A stretch of 64,000 nucleotides of DNA from SIAQ01 sp964484265 (GTDB lineage Bacteria > Planctomycetota > Planctomycetia > Gemmatales > Gemmataceae): the NCBI GenBank assembly GCA_964484265.1, contig CAZAFH010000029.1, positions 1-64,000 of the forward strand, in the 5' to 3' direction. Positions within the stretch are counted from its first letter, which is position 1, and each line of letters begins with the position of its first letter. The notes under the pieces were generated by a model. It made no database searches, had not been told where the DNA came from, and was given only the letters and a program-made list of their open reading frames with translations. Position numbers and translations under genes: made by a program. Positions 52,308 to 60,601 of this stretch are shown here, in pieces.

Positions 52308-53726
52308 ATGACCAACTACGCACAGCACGAGCATCACGACTTTCCTGGCGCTTCCGCGCAGGCGCTTGCCGACCCGGTATTGCAAACCGCGCTCACGCGC
52401 CTCACCGACACGCTGATGGCGGGCAACCGCCGCGGCTACGCGGCCATGGCCGATTCGAGCGATCTACGCGATCATGCCAAGCGCATCAAGGAGCACACGC
52501 TCGCTCATCTTGATACCTATCTCCTACAACTCGAAGCATCGATTCAAAGGCTCGGCGGCAAGGTGCATTGGGCCTCCGATGCCGACGAAGCACGCCGAAT
52601 CGTCGTCGAGATCGCCAAGGCGGGCAAGTGCAAATTGGCCGTCAAGTCGAAGTCGATGACGTCCGAGGAAATCCATCTCAACCCGGCTCTCGAGCAAGCG
52701 GGCGTCGAAGTGGCGGAGACCGATTTCGGCGAGTACGTAATCCAGCTTGCCAACGAACGCCCGTCGCATCTCGTCGCGCCGGCGGTGCATCACACCCGCG
52801 AGAGTATCGCGCGGGTCATGTCGCAACATCTCGGCGAGCTTTTGGCCGACGATCCGAAGTCGCTGGCGATGAAGGGCCGCGAGGTGCTGCGCGAAAAGTT
52901 CCGTAAGGCCGACCTGGGCATCAGCGGCGCCAACTTCGCCGTGGCCGAGACCGGGACGGTCGTGCTGGTGACGAACGAGGGCAACGGCCGATTGACGACG
53001 ACCTGTCCGCGGATTCATGTCGCGATCATGGGCATCGAGAAGGTGATACCGCGTTTCGAGGATTTGCCGACGTTCCTCAAACTGCTCGCACGGGCCGCGA
53101 CGGGGCAAACGCTTTCCGTTTATTCAACGATCATTACCGGCCCGCGCAAACCGGGCGAACTCGATGGTCCGGACGAATTCCACCTCGTGCTGCTTGACAA
53201 TGGCCGATCGCGCGTGCTGGCGACGCCATTCCGCGAAAGTTTACAGTGCATCCGCTGCGGCGCCTGTCTGAACGCCTGCCCCGTTTATCGCCGAATCGGC
53301 GGCCATGCTTACGGCGGCGTCTACTCCGGTCCGATCGGAAGCATCCTGACGCCGCTGTACGACAGCGTCAGCGAGAATCCGCACTTGCCGCACGTGTCGT
53401 CGCTGTGCGGCGCCTGCCAGGCGGCGTGTCCCGTGAAGATCAATATTCCGCACATGCTCATCGGCCTGCGCGAATTGCAGCATCACCACAAACCAAGCCG
53501 GCTGGAGCGCTGGGCCTACGGCCTGTGGGCGATGACGTTGCGCAGCCCGATGCTGTACCGCTGGGCGCAATGGGCCGCCCGGTTCGTGCTTCGGCGCCGC
53601 GCCGCGAATGGCTGGATCGCCAAGATGCCAGGCCCTGGATCGAATTGGACCGAGCAGCGCGACTTCCCCGCGCCGGCTGCGAAATCGTTTCGCCAGCGAT
53701 GGACGGAAATAGCGAACGGCGAATGA
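52308..53726 (+). CDS. lutB: LutB/LldF-type iron-sulfur lactate utilisation protein
   Basis: This 472-aa protein resembles the LutB subunit of the LutABC L-lactate dehydrogenase complex, which passes electrons from lactate oxidation through iron-sulfur clusters. The N-terminal LUD domain shows KLAVKSKSMTSEEIHLNPAL, GEYVIQLANERPSHLVAPAV, FAVAETGTVVLVTNEGNGRL and PRFEDLPTFLKLLARAATGQ. Two ferredoxin-like motifs follow, IRCGACLNACPVYR and LCGACQAACPVKI, with the ligand cysteines intact. LutA and LutC are not adjacent, so they must be encoded elsewhere or are absent. The start at 52308 has TATAAT six bases upstream. A palindrome follows the stop, so the gene appears monocistronic. Confidence 0.92.
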   Translation: MTNYAQHEHHDFPGASAQALADPVLQTALTRLTDTLMAGNRRGYAAMADSSDLRDHAKRIKEHTLAHLDTYLLQLEASIQRLGGKVHWASDADEARRIVVEIAKAGKCKLAVKSKSMTSEEIHLNPALEQAGVEVAETDFGEYVIQLANERPSHLVAPAVHHTRESIARVMSQHLGELLADDPKSLAMKGREVLREKFRKADLGISGANFAVAETGTVVLVTNEGNGRLTTTCPRIHVAIMGIEKVIPRFEDLPTFLKLLARAATGQTLSVYSTIITGPRKPGELDGPDEFHLVLLDNGRSRVLATPFRESLQCIRCGACLNACPVYRRIGGHAYGGVYSGPIGSILTPLYDSVSENPHLPHVSSLCGACQAACPVKINIPHMLIGLRELQHHHKPSRLERWAYGLWAMTLRSPMLYRWAQWAARFVLRRRAANGWIAKMPGPGSNWTEQRDFPAPAAKSFRQRWTEIANGE

Positions 53727-53738
53727 AATGCCGAAACT

Positions 53739-53812
53739 AGCCCGGAGCGCCAGCGACGGGAGAACGCGTCCTTCAAGGTTATCGTTCTCCCGTCGCTGGC
53801 GCTCCGGGCTAG
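53739..53812. repeat. Palindrome, TAGCCCGGAGCGCCAGCGAC type
   Basis: TAGCCCGGAGCGCCAGCGAC and GGGAGAACG pair with CGTTCTCCC and GTCGCTGGCGCTCCGGGCTA. The stem is perfect for 29 bases. It lies between lutB and wecB. Confidence 0.92.
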
Positions 53813-53834
53813 TAGGCGAAAGGAAGCGAAATCA

Positions 53835-54983
53835 ATGGCCACCCCAACCATCTCCGTCATCTTTGGAACCCGCCCCGAAGCCATCAAGATGGCGCCGATC
53901 GTGCTTGCGCTCAAACAGCAACGCGATCTCCGCTGCCACGTTTGCGTCACTGGGCAGCATCGGCAGATGCTGGATCAGGTGCTCGAAGTCTTCGGCATCG
54001 TGCCCGACGCCGATTTGAATTTGATGGAGCCGAACCAGACGCTTGGCCGACTGACGTCGCGGGCCCTGGAAGCGATCGAGCAATATCTGGTCCGCGAAAA
54101 ACCGAGCCTCGCGCTCGTGCAGGGCGATACGACGACGGTGCTGTCTGCCTCGCTGGCGGCGTTCTACCAACGAATCCCGATCGGGCATGTCGAAGCCGGC
54201 CTGCGCACGGGCAACCTGCAATCGCCCTGGCCGGAGGAGGCGAATCGCGTGCTGACGACGCGCCTCGCCGCCCTGCATTTCGCGCCGACAACGACGAGCC
54301 GGGACAACCTGCTGCACGAACATGTGCCGGCCGAGCAGATTATCGTGACGGGCAACACCGTGATCGACGCGCTCTTCATCGCGCTGGCGAAAGTGCGTGC
54401 CGCTCCGCCGGCGATTCCCGGTTTATCCGCCGAGACGCTTGCCAGCTGGCGCGGCAAGAAAGTCGTCCTCATCACCGGGCATCGCCGCGAAAATTTCGGT
54501 TCCGGCTTCGAGTCGATCTGCCAGGCGATTGCCGAGCTTTCCCGGCAATTTCCCGACGTGCAATTCGTCTATCCCGTGCATCTCAATCCGAATGTGCGCG
54601 AACCTGTCAGACGGATCCTCGCCATCGACCAGGCGACGAATATCCACCTCGTCGAGCCATTGGCGTATCTGCCGTTTGTGGCACTGATGGATCTCTCGAC
54701 GATCGTGTTGACCGATTCGGGCGGCATCCAGGAGGAAGCGCCGAGCCTGGGCAAACCGGTGCTGGTCATGCGCGATACGACGGAGCGCCCCGAAGCAGTC
54801 ACCGCGGGTACAGTCAAACTTGTCGGCACGGACCAAACGGCAATCGTCGGCGAGACCGCCAAGCTGCTGACGAATGCTACAGCCTTCGAAGCGATGTCCC
54901 GTGCCCACAATCCCTATGGCGATGGCCACGCGACCGAGCGCATCGTGGCTGCATGCCGCCGGTTTGTGGGATTGGGTGGGTAG
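53835..54983 (+). CDS. wecB: UDP-N-acetylglucosamine 2-epimerase (non-hydrolysing)
   Basis: This 382-aa enzyme interconverts UDP-GlcNAc and UDP-ManNAc, a precursor for surface polysaccharides. Diagnostic segments are SVIFGTRPEAIKMAPIVLAL, VTGQHRQMLDQVL, VQGDTTTVLSASLAAFYQRI, GHVEAGLRTGNLQSPWPEEA, ITGHRRENFGSGFESICQAI and LTDSGGIQEEAPSLGKPVLV followed by RDTTERPEAVTAGT. All catalytic regions are present and the length is normal. It starts shortly after a palindrome and ends six bases before the convergent HD-domain gene. With the export lipoprotein and PEP-CTERM protein nearby it fits an exopolysaccharide role, though they are not in one operon. Confidence 0.95.
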   Translation: MATPTISVIFGTRPEAIKMAPIVLALKQQRDLRCHVCVTGQHRQMLDQVLEVFGIVPDADLNLMEPNQTLGRLTSRALEAIEQYLVREKPSLALVQGDTTTVLSASLAAFYQRIPIGHVEAGLRTGNLQSPWPEEANRVLTTRLAALHFAPTTTSRDNLLHEHVPAEQIIVTGNTVIDALFIALAKVRAAPPAIPGLSAETLASWRGKKVVLITGHRRENFGSGFESICQAIAELSRQFPDVQFVYPVHLNPNVREPVRRILAIDQATNIHLVEPLAYLPFVALMDLSTIVLTDSGGIQEEAPSLGKPVLVMRDTTERPEAVTAGTVKLVGTDQTAIVGETAKLLTNATAFEAMSRAHNPYGDGHATERIVAACRRFVGLGG

Positions 54984-54989
54984 GCATTT

Positions 54990-55589
54990 CTAGATCAGGC
55001 ACGCAGCGCATTCGGCATGATAGGACTCCAGAGGCGGCACGTCCCAGCCGGCGACTTTGCCGCCGTCGTCCCAGCGGCGAACGGCGACGGCGATTTCGTG
55101 GTGGGGATCGGCTCGGAAATCGGCGACCTCTTCCGGCGACATAGTTCCGCCTTGCAAGCGAAAACTCCGCTGGGAGGCTCGCGACAACCCGTCGAGATAA
55201 GGTGGATCGGTCGTGCACAGGTAGCGCTTTGCGACTACATGCAAGCGAATGGCCGCGATCACCGGTTCTGCGAGGTAAGGCGCCAAACAATCGGCGCCGA
55301 GCGATTCGTGATGCCAATCCTCGGCGAGGAAGTCGCTCCCGGCGTCGTGCTCGTCGGTCAGGAAGTGGCCGATGTCGTGCAATAGGGCGGCAGCGATATA
55401 GGGCGCCGGCGCTTTTGCCTGACGTGCTAGATGAGCGCATTGCAGCGCATGCTCGAGTTGAGTCACGCTCTCATCGTAGTTGGTTTGGCCTCGAGCCTTC
55501 ATGTACTCAAAGAGTGCATTGACTTTGGCCGAAGGCGATGCCGCCCGTTTCAGTAATTCGGCAAGCGCGGGATCGATGCGGTATTTCAT
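54990..55589 (-). CDS. HD-domain protein of the PhnZ type
   Basis: This 199-aa protein resembles PhnZ, the mixed-valent di-iron oxygenase that cleaves 2-amino-1-hydroxyethylphosphonate to glycine and phosphate. The N-terminal YDESVTQLEHALQCAHLA carries the family's Tyr and Glu three residues apart, which in PhnZ act in substrate and iron binding, and the first metal histidine. AALLHDIGHFLTDEHDAG supplies the HD pair, and HHESLGADCLAPYL and AIRLHVVAKRYLC further histidines. The start at 55589 is preceded by AGAGGAAATATCAAA; ten upstream in-frame codons are unlikely to be used. No phnY or phosphonate transport gene is nearby, so the substrate here is an inference. Confidence 0.8.
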   Translation of the reverse strand: MKYRIDPALAELLKRAASPSAKVNALFEYMKARGQTNYDESVTQLEHALQCAHLARQAKAPAPYIAAALLHDIGHFLTDEHDAGSDFLAEDWHHESLGADCLAPYLAEPVIAAIRLHVVAKRYLCTTDPPYLDGLSRASQRSFRLQGGTMSPEEVADFRADPHHEIAVAVRRWDDGGKVAGWDVPPLESYHAECAACLI

Positions 55590-55643
55590 TTTGATATTTC
55601 CTCTCATCAAAAAAGTCATCGGACGTGAGGGTGAAGCGAATCT

Positions 55644-56837
55644 TCAAATCTCCTTGATTACGTTCAACACTTCTTTCAGCATGGCGATGTCCTCGCGCGT
55701 GGTGATTACGAAAATGCGGCCGCGCGAGCTTTTTCGTGCCACGTCGGTATCGGCGCGGGCGGCGGCGTTGCTGGCGTCGTCGAGTTCCAGACCGAGGCAT
55801 TCCAGACCGTTGCAGATAGCGCGGCGGATTTCGCCAGCGTGCTCGCCGACGCCTGCGGTAAACACGAGAGCGTCGATGCCGCCCATAGTCACCGTCAGCG
55901 CGCCGATGGCCTGGCGAACTCGGTGAGTGTAAATCGAGACGGCGAGGCGCGCTTGTGCGTGCCCCGCCCCCGCCGCCGCCAGCACCTGACGCATGTCGGC
56001 GGAGATGCCCGATACGCCGACCAATCCCGATTCGTGATTGAGCGTCCTCGAAACTACATCCGGCGTCAGGTCGTGGCGCTGCTGCACATGCAGAACGATG
56101 CCCGGATCGATCGCGCCGCTGCGCGTGCCCATCATGAGACCATCCAATGGCGTGAAGCCCATCGTCGTGTCGATGCAAACTCCCGCGCGAACGGCAGCGG
56201 CGGAGCAGCCATGTCCCAGGTGGCAGACGACGAGTCGCAAGTCCGCCAAATCACGCCCGAGCATCTCGGCAGCGCGTCGGCTGCAATACGCGTGGCTCAA
56301 GCCGTGAAAGCCGTAACGGCGGATCCCCCAATCGCGCGTCCAGCCCTGTGGGATGGGATAGGTCCGGGCCTCTTCCGGAAGCGAGGAGTGGAACGCCGTA
56401 TCGAAAACCGCGACCTGAGGCACGCCAGGCAGGGCGATCTCGGCGGCGCCGAGCGTCGCCAAGCTCGGCGGATTGTGCAGCGGCGCCAGGTCGGCCAAGG
56501 CGGCGATCCGGACGCGAATTTCCGGCGTGATCCGCACCGACGACCTAAATTCGCCGCCGTGGACGACGCGATGCCCCACCGCGGCCAACGTCGAACGCTC
56601 AGGCAGCGCGACGGGTTGCGATTGCGTGAGATCACTCAGAAACCGTTCGACCGCCTCGGCGTGTCCGCGCCATGAAACCTCGTCCGTGCATTCGCTGCCG
56701 TCGGGTCCGACGTAGTGATACCGAGTTGTCTCTCCCGCCCAGTCAGCTAGGACGCTCGCGATCACGGCTCCGCTCGCAGCTTCCACGAGCGTGCCTTTCA
56801 GGCTGCTAGACCCTGCATTGAGTAGAAGGACGTTCAC
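55644..56837 (-). CDS. ackA: Acetate kinase
   Basis: This 397-aa enzyme transfers phosphate between acetyl phosphate and ADP, making ATP and acetate. Family motifs are LLLNAGSSSLKGTLVE, GHRVVHGGEFRSSVRI, VAVFDTAFHSSLPEEA, YGFHGLSHAYCSRRAAEML, TTMGFTPLDGLMMGTRSGAI and LVFTAGVGEHAGEIR. Two positions differ from the usual pattern: HLGHGCS where most enzymes have HLGNGAS, and VGEH where most have IGEN, both histidine for asparagine. Catalytic arginine and histidine motifs are intact. The gene lies 100 bases after phosphoketolase on the same strand, separated by a palindrome. The pair converts sugar phosphates to acetate through acetyl phosphate. Confidence 0.94.
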   Translation of the reverse strand: MNVLLLNAGSSSLKGTLVEAASGAVIASVLADWAGETTRYHYVGPDGSECTDEVSWRGHAEAVERFLSDLTQSQPVALPERSTLAAVGHRVVHGGEFRSSVRITPEIRVRIAALADLAPLHNPPSLATLGAAEIALPGVPQVAVFDTAFHSSLPEEARTYPIPQGWTRDWGIRRYGFHGLSHAYCSRRAAEMLGRDLADLRLVVCHLGHGCSAAAVRAGVCIDTTMGFTPLDGLMMGTRSGAIDPGIVLHVQQRHDLTPDVVSRTLNHESGLVGVSGISADMRQVLAAAGAGHAQARLAVSIYTHRVRQAIGALTVTMGGIDALVFTAGVGEHAGEIRRAICNGLECLGLELDDASNAAARADTDVARKSSRGRIFVITTREDIAMLKEVLNVIKEI

Positions 56838-56853
56838 GATTTCTTCCTTTTTT

Positions 56854-56909
56854 CCGCTTGCGGCTTAGCGCTCAACCGGGCACCATGGTGAGCGCTAAGC
56901 CGCGAGCGG
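56854..56909. repeat. Palindrome, CCGCTTGCGGCTTAGCGCTC type (copy 3)
   Basis: CCGCTTGCGGCTTAGCGCTC pairs with GAGCGCTAAGCCGCGAGCGG. It lies between phosphoketolase and acetate kinase on a presumably shared transcript and could modulate their relative expression. Confidence 0.88.
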
Positions 56910-56938
56910 CAGACAGGGAAGCTATTTTTCAAGCTTCC

Positions 56939-59377
56939 CTAAACATTATCCCCCGCCGTCGAGGTGGCTTTCGCCGGCGTTTTGCCTTTGACTCCCCAGC
57001 GCCAGCCGGCGATTTCCGGCAGATCGTCGCCATGATTCGCGATGTATTCTTTGTGCTCGATCAGCTTGTCGCGGATCGCCTGTTTGAAGTAGGCGGCCCG
57101 CGCGCCGAGTTGCGGCAAGCGATCGATCACGTCGCCAACGAGGTGATAGCGATCCATCTCGTTGAGCACGACCATGTCGAAAGGCGTCGTCGTGGTGCCT
57201 TCTTCCTTGTACCCGCGCACGTGCAGGTTGTGATGGTTCGTCCGCCGATAGGTCAATCGATGGATGAGCCAGGGGTAGCCGTGAAAGGCGAAGATGATCG
57301 GCTTGTTCCTGGTAAACATGGCGTCGAAATCGCGGTCGGATAGGCCGTGCGGGTGCTCGCTGGCGGGCTGTAGCGTCATCAGGTCCACGATATTGATGAC
57401 ACGCACTTTCAATTCGGGCAGGTATTCGCGGAGCAGTTCCACCGCTGCCAGCGTCTCCAGCGTGGGCACGTCGCCGCAGCACGCCATGACGACATCGGGC
57501 TCGTGGCCTTGATCGTTGGAAGCCCAGTCCCAGATGCCCAGCCCGGCCGTGCAATGCTTGACGGCCTGTTCCATCGTCAACCACTGCGGCGCAGGCTGTT
57601 TTCCGGCGATGACGACGTTGACGTAATTTCGGCTGCGCAGACAGTGATCGGTCACGGAAAGAAGCGAGTTGGCGTCGGGCGGAAGATAGACGCGGATCAC
57701 GGCCGCCTTCTTGTTGACGACGTGATCGATGAAACCTGGATCCTGATGGCTCAATCCATTGTGATCCTGCCTCCAGACGTGGGAGCTAAGAAGGTAGTTG
57801 AGCGAAGCGATCGGCCGCCGCCAGGGAATGTGATTGCAAACCTTGAGCCACTTCGCGTGCTGATTGAACATCGAATCGATAATATGGATGAACGCCTCGT
57901 AGCACGAAAAGAACCCATGGCGGCCCGTGAGTAGATAACCCTCCAGCCAGCCCTGGCATTGATGCTCGCTTAGCACTTCCATGACCCGGCCATCGGGACT
58001 GAGCCGATCGTCGTCCGGATAGATCTCGGCCATGTAGCAGCGGTGCGTGACGTCGAGCACGTCCTGCCAGCGGTTGGAATTGTTCTCGTCGGGACTGAAC
58101 AGGCGAAGATTCTTGCTGTCCAGGTTGAGCTTCATGACGTCGCGCAAAAATCGGCCCATTTCGCGCGTGGCCTCAGCGTCGACGGCGCCAGGGTGAGCGA
58201 CGTTGACTGCGTAAGTGCGGAAGTCCGGCATCTTGAGGTCACGGAGCAACAGGCCGCCGTTCGCGTGCGGGTTGTCGCTCATGCGGCGTTGGCCTTTCGG
58301 CGCCAATTCCGCCAGCTCGGAATGGAGCCGACCGTGTGCGTCAAACAACTCCTCGGGGCGGTAGCTCTTCATCCACTGTTCGAGGATCTGGATGTGCTCG
58401 GGTTTATCCATGTCGCCCATCGGGACCTGATGGCTGCGCCAGTAGTCCTCGCATTTCTTGCCGTCGATTACCGGCGGGCAGGTCCAGCCTTTCGGCGTGC
58501 GGAACACGATCATGGGCCAGGCAGGCCGTGCGACGGGGTCCGCACCATTCGATTGTCTCGCTTTCGCCCAGATGGTCTTGATCTCCGCGACGACGACGTC
58601 GAGCACGCCCGCCAGCTGCTGGTGTACGAGTTGCGGATCCTCGCCCTCGACAAAGTAGGGCTTGTAGCCCATGCCCTCGAAGAATTTCTGCAACTCGTCC
58701 TTCGGAATGCGAGCCAGGAAACAGGGATTCGCGATCTTGTAACCATTGAGGTGAAGGATCGGCAACACGCAGCCGTCGCGCGCGGGGTTGAGAAACTTGT
58801 TGCCCTGCCAGCCGGTGGCGAGCGGTCCGGTCTCGGCTTCGCCATCGCCGACGACGCACGCAACGATGAGGTCCGGATTGTCAAACGCGGCGCCATAAGC
58901 GTGACTGAGCGAATAGCCGAGCTCGCCGCCTTCGTGGATGCTGCCGGGAAGTTCCGGCGACACATGGCTCGGGATGCCGCCGGGAAAGCTGAACTGTTTG
59001 AAGAGTCGCTTCATCCCGTCAGCGTCCTGGCTGATATTCGGGTAGACCTCGCTGTAGGTTCCTTCGAGATAGGCATGCGCCACCAGGGAAGGACCGCCAT
59101 GACCGGGGCCGATGATGTAGATCACGTTCAGGTCGTCGCGGCGAATGACTCGATTGAGGTGCACGCAAAGCATGTTGAGGCCAGGCGACGTGCCCCAGTG
59201 GCCGAGCAACCGCGGCTTGATGTGCTCGCGCTTGAGCGGCTCCTTTAACAGGGGATTATCAAGCAGATAGATTTGGCCAACCGAGAGATAGTTGAGCGCC
59301 CGCCAGTACGCGTGCATTTTCCGAAGTTCGTCGGCGGAAAGCGGCGCGGCTGGCTCGATTTCGTCGATATGCGTCAT
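56939..59377 (-). CDS. Phosphoketolase (xylulose-5-phosphate / fructose-6-phosphate)
   Basis: This 812-aa thiamine-diphosphate enzyme splits xylulose 5-phosphate or fructose 6-phosphate with phosphate to acetyl phosphate and glyceraldehyde 3-phosphate or erythrose 4-phosphate. Signatures are LLGHWGTSPGLNMLCVHLNR, IIGPGHGGPSLVAHAYLEG, SIHEGGELGYSLSHAYGAAF and the TPP motif VVGDGEAETGPLATGW. Later come QDHNGLSHQDPGFIDH, RSRNYVNVVIAGKQPAPQWL and VRVINIVDLMTLQP. Length and order are complete. Acetate kinase follows on the same strand. Upstream, on the opposite strand, is the promoter of an orphan c-di-GMP aptamer (59493-59740), which points away and so does not lead this gene. Confidence 0.96.
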   Translation of the reverse strand: MTHIDEIEPAAPLSADELRKMHAYWRALNYLSVGQIYLLDNPLLKEPLKREHIKPRLLGHWGTSPGLNMLCVHLNRVIRRDDLNVIYIIGPGHGGPSLVAHAYLEGTYSEVYPNISQDADGMKRLFKQFSFPGGIPSHVSPELPGSIHEGGELGYSLSHAYGAAFDNPDLIVACVVGDGEAETGPLATGWQGNKFLNPARDGCVLPILHLNGYKIANPCFLARIPKDELQKFFEGMGYKPYFVEGEDPQLVHQQLAGVLDVVVAEIKTIWAKARQSNGADPVARPAWPMIVFRTPKGWTCPPVIDGKKCEDYWRSHQVPMGDMDKPEHIQILEQWMKSYRPEELFDAHGRLHSELAELAPKGQRRMSDNPHANGGLLLRDLKMPDFRTYAVNVAHPGAVDAEATREMGRFLRDVMKLNLDSKNLRLFSPDENNSNRWQDVLDVTHRCYMAEIYPDDDRLSPDGRVMEVLSEHQCQGWLEGYLLTGRHGFFSCYEAFIHIIDSMFNQHAKWLKVCNHIPWRRPIASLNYLLSSHVWRQDHNGLSHQDPGFIDHVVNKKAAVIRVYLPPDANSLLSVTDHCLRSRNYVNVVIAGKQPAPQWLTMEQAVKHCTAGLGIWDWASNDQGHEPDVVMACCGDVPTLETLAAVELLREYLPELKVRVINIVDLMTLQPASEHPHGLSDRDFDAMFTRNKPIIFAFHGYPWLIHRLTYRRTNHHNLHVRGYKEEGTTTTPFDMVVLNEMDRYHLVGDVIDRLPQLGARAAYFKQAIRDKLIEHKEYIANHGDDLPEIAGWRWGVKGKTPAKATSTAGDNV

Positions 59378-59492
59378 TGCATGGCTCCGTGGGTACGTGG
59401 GCGTCGCAGAGGGCGCTTTCTGTCAGGATACGCACGAAAATCACGAAGCCAGGATTTGCGTCATGAAATTATCAGGAAAAGGTCCGAATTTT

Positions 59493-59521
59493 TTGACTGT
59501 AGCGATTTTGCGGCCTATGGT
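59493..59521 (+). promoter_or_regulatory. Sigma-70-type promoter for the c-di-GMP aptamer RNA
   Basis: TTGACT at 59493-59498 and TATGGT at 59516-59521 are separated by exactly 17 bases. A start near 59528 would give an RNA of about 210 bases ending at the terminator. Confidence 0.6.
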
Positions 59522-59577
59522 TTCATCGTGCGGTGGCGGTCGTCCCGACCGAAAGCGCCGCATCTGAGAAATGCCCA

Positions 59578-59680
59578 TTCTCGATAAAGGCAAACCCGTC
59601 GCGAGGCGGGGACGCAAAGCCATGGGCTCTTGCCGTCCTAGGGGGGACGGATAAGGCTGCCAGGCTACCGAAGGGATGGA
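59578..59680 (+). promoter_or_regulatory. Cyclic di-GMP-I (GEMM-I) riboswitch aptamer, no gene downstream
   Basis: The class I c-di-GMP aptamer core is unmistakable: AAAGGCAAACC, then a GCGA tetraloop closing CCCGTC..GGCGGG, then GGGACGCAAAGCCATGGG, a variable hairpin (GCCGTCC..GGACGG), and TAAGGCTGCCAGGCTACCG. These match the conserved GGCAAACC, GACGCAAAGCC and GCC-GGG-U-x-CCG blocks that enclose the dinucleotide. It is followed about 30 bases later by a strong intrinsic terminator. The next plus-strand gene is tmk, more than 3 kb away, and every gene between is on the minus strand, so no regulated reading frame is apparent. Confidence 0.92.
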
Positions 59681-59706
59681 CGGGACCCAACAGTATGCTT
59701 GGTTAG

Positions 59707-59740
59707 GCCGGGCGTTCTCGTGGAACGCCCGGCTCTTTTT
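59707..59740 (+). terminator. Intrinsic terminator after the c-di-GMP aptamer
   Basis: GCCGGGCGTTC and GAACGCCCGGC form an 11-bp perfect stem with a TCGTG loop, followed by TCTTTTT. It would end the aptamer transcript. The T-tract serves only the plus strand. Confidence 0.92.
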
Positions 59741-59753
59741 GCGCGCATTTCAA

Positions 59754-60569
59754 TTACATTCGTGCCACCTTCAGAAGCTTCTCCGCCCACGCGGTTTGCG
59801 GCTTCGTCAGCGGCGGTGTCGGTTTTTGCGAGCGGTAGTCAATCCGCCGCCGATAGTTTCGCACGTCGTAGCACTCCGTGAGCAGCGCTTGCAGGTCGAT
59901 CGTCACGGCCTGATCGCCCGGGAGCAATGGAATTGCGATGCCCGGTATCGGCGATGCGAGTTTCCACGGGTAGACCAGGAAATCGTCTGGCTCGTCGATC
60001 GGTCGAACGGACACGTGGTAGTCGAATGCTCCGAATTCGCGTTCGATTATTTCGCGTGGAGCGGCCGTAGTGTGTTCGCCGGCCCGCAGTAGATCGATCT
60101 CGATGAGGTTCACGCGTTTTTTCAACATCTTGGATTGCTTCTTGAGAAACAGCTCACGGCCTTTTTTTCCAGGCGTCTTGTTCGAGTGGCTGAGAATTTC
60201 CAGGGTCGTGACCAACTGATTGCGTCCACGGCGAGTGAATATTTCAAGGAACCACTCCGAGGTCTCATCGTGTTCGATCACGCGCGGTGAATGGAGGCGC
60301 AACGGCATCGTGGCAAGGGCTGGATTGGACTCGGACGGTTTCCCGTTTCCTCGGCGCGGTTTCGTTTGCGACAACAACACGCCGACGTCGGGTTCAACAA
60401 AACGCAGCGACACATCAACCCAAACTCGGCTGCCGCTGGTTGCGTAGTACGGCTCGGGCAGTACGCGATTCACTTCGTCGCCGATCTTGGTAATGAGCGC
60501 ATTGTGCAGATCCGGAAAGATCGCCGGGTCTTCCAGCCACGGGTCAATTCCGGGGAAAGGTGAGGGCAT
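59754..60569 (-). CDS. DUF4058 family protein (tandem copy 2)
   Basis: This 271-aa DUF4058 protein begins MPSPFPGIDPWLEDPAIFPD, the usual start of the main subfamily. It continues with YYATSGSRVWVDVSLRFVEP, HDETSEWFLEIFTRRGRNQL with VTTLEILSHSNKTPGKKG, VNLIEIDLLRAGEHT and a C-terminal PLLPGDQAVTIDLQALLTEC. It ends PPLTKPQTAWAEKLLKVAR. The ATG at 60569 is preceded by GGAGAAACTCCG; the upstream in-frame extension overlaps the preceding gene and is unlikely. It follows a paralogue (60602-61423) by 32 bases, so the two are one operon. Its 3' end faces the c-di-GMP aptamer terminator. The function is unknown. Confidence 0.88.
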   Translation of the reverse strand: MPSPFPGIDPWLEDPAIFPDLHNALITKIGDEVNRVLPEPYYATSGSRVWVDVSLRFVEPDVGVLLSQTKPRRGNGKPSESNPALATMPLRLHSPRVIEHDETSEWFLEIFTRRGRNQLVTTLEILSHSNKTPGKKGRELFLKKQSKMLKKRVNLIEIDLLRAGEHTTAAPREIIEREFGAFDYHVSVRPIDEPDDFLVYPWKLASPIPGIAIPLLPGDQAVTIDLQALLTECYDVRNYRRRIDYRSQKPTPPLTKPQTAWAEKLLKVARM

Positions 60570-60601
60570 CGGAGTTTCTCCAAGAATTGGCGGTGAACCG
60601 C

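Noticed and set aside
58043..59248. 401-codon open frame on the plus strand
   Set aside because: It is antisense to phosphoketolase and is a GC-rich shadow frame without recognisable domains.
59578..59740. Possible cobalamin or other riboswitch, or a tRNA-like fold
   Set aside because: The GGCAAACC, GACGCAAAGCC and GCC-GGG-UACCG blocks are specific to the c-di-GMP-I aptamer, and no tRNA anticodon arm or CCA end can be drawn.
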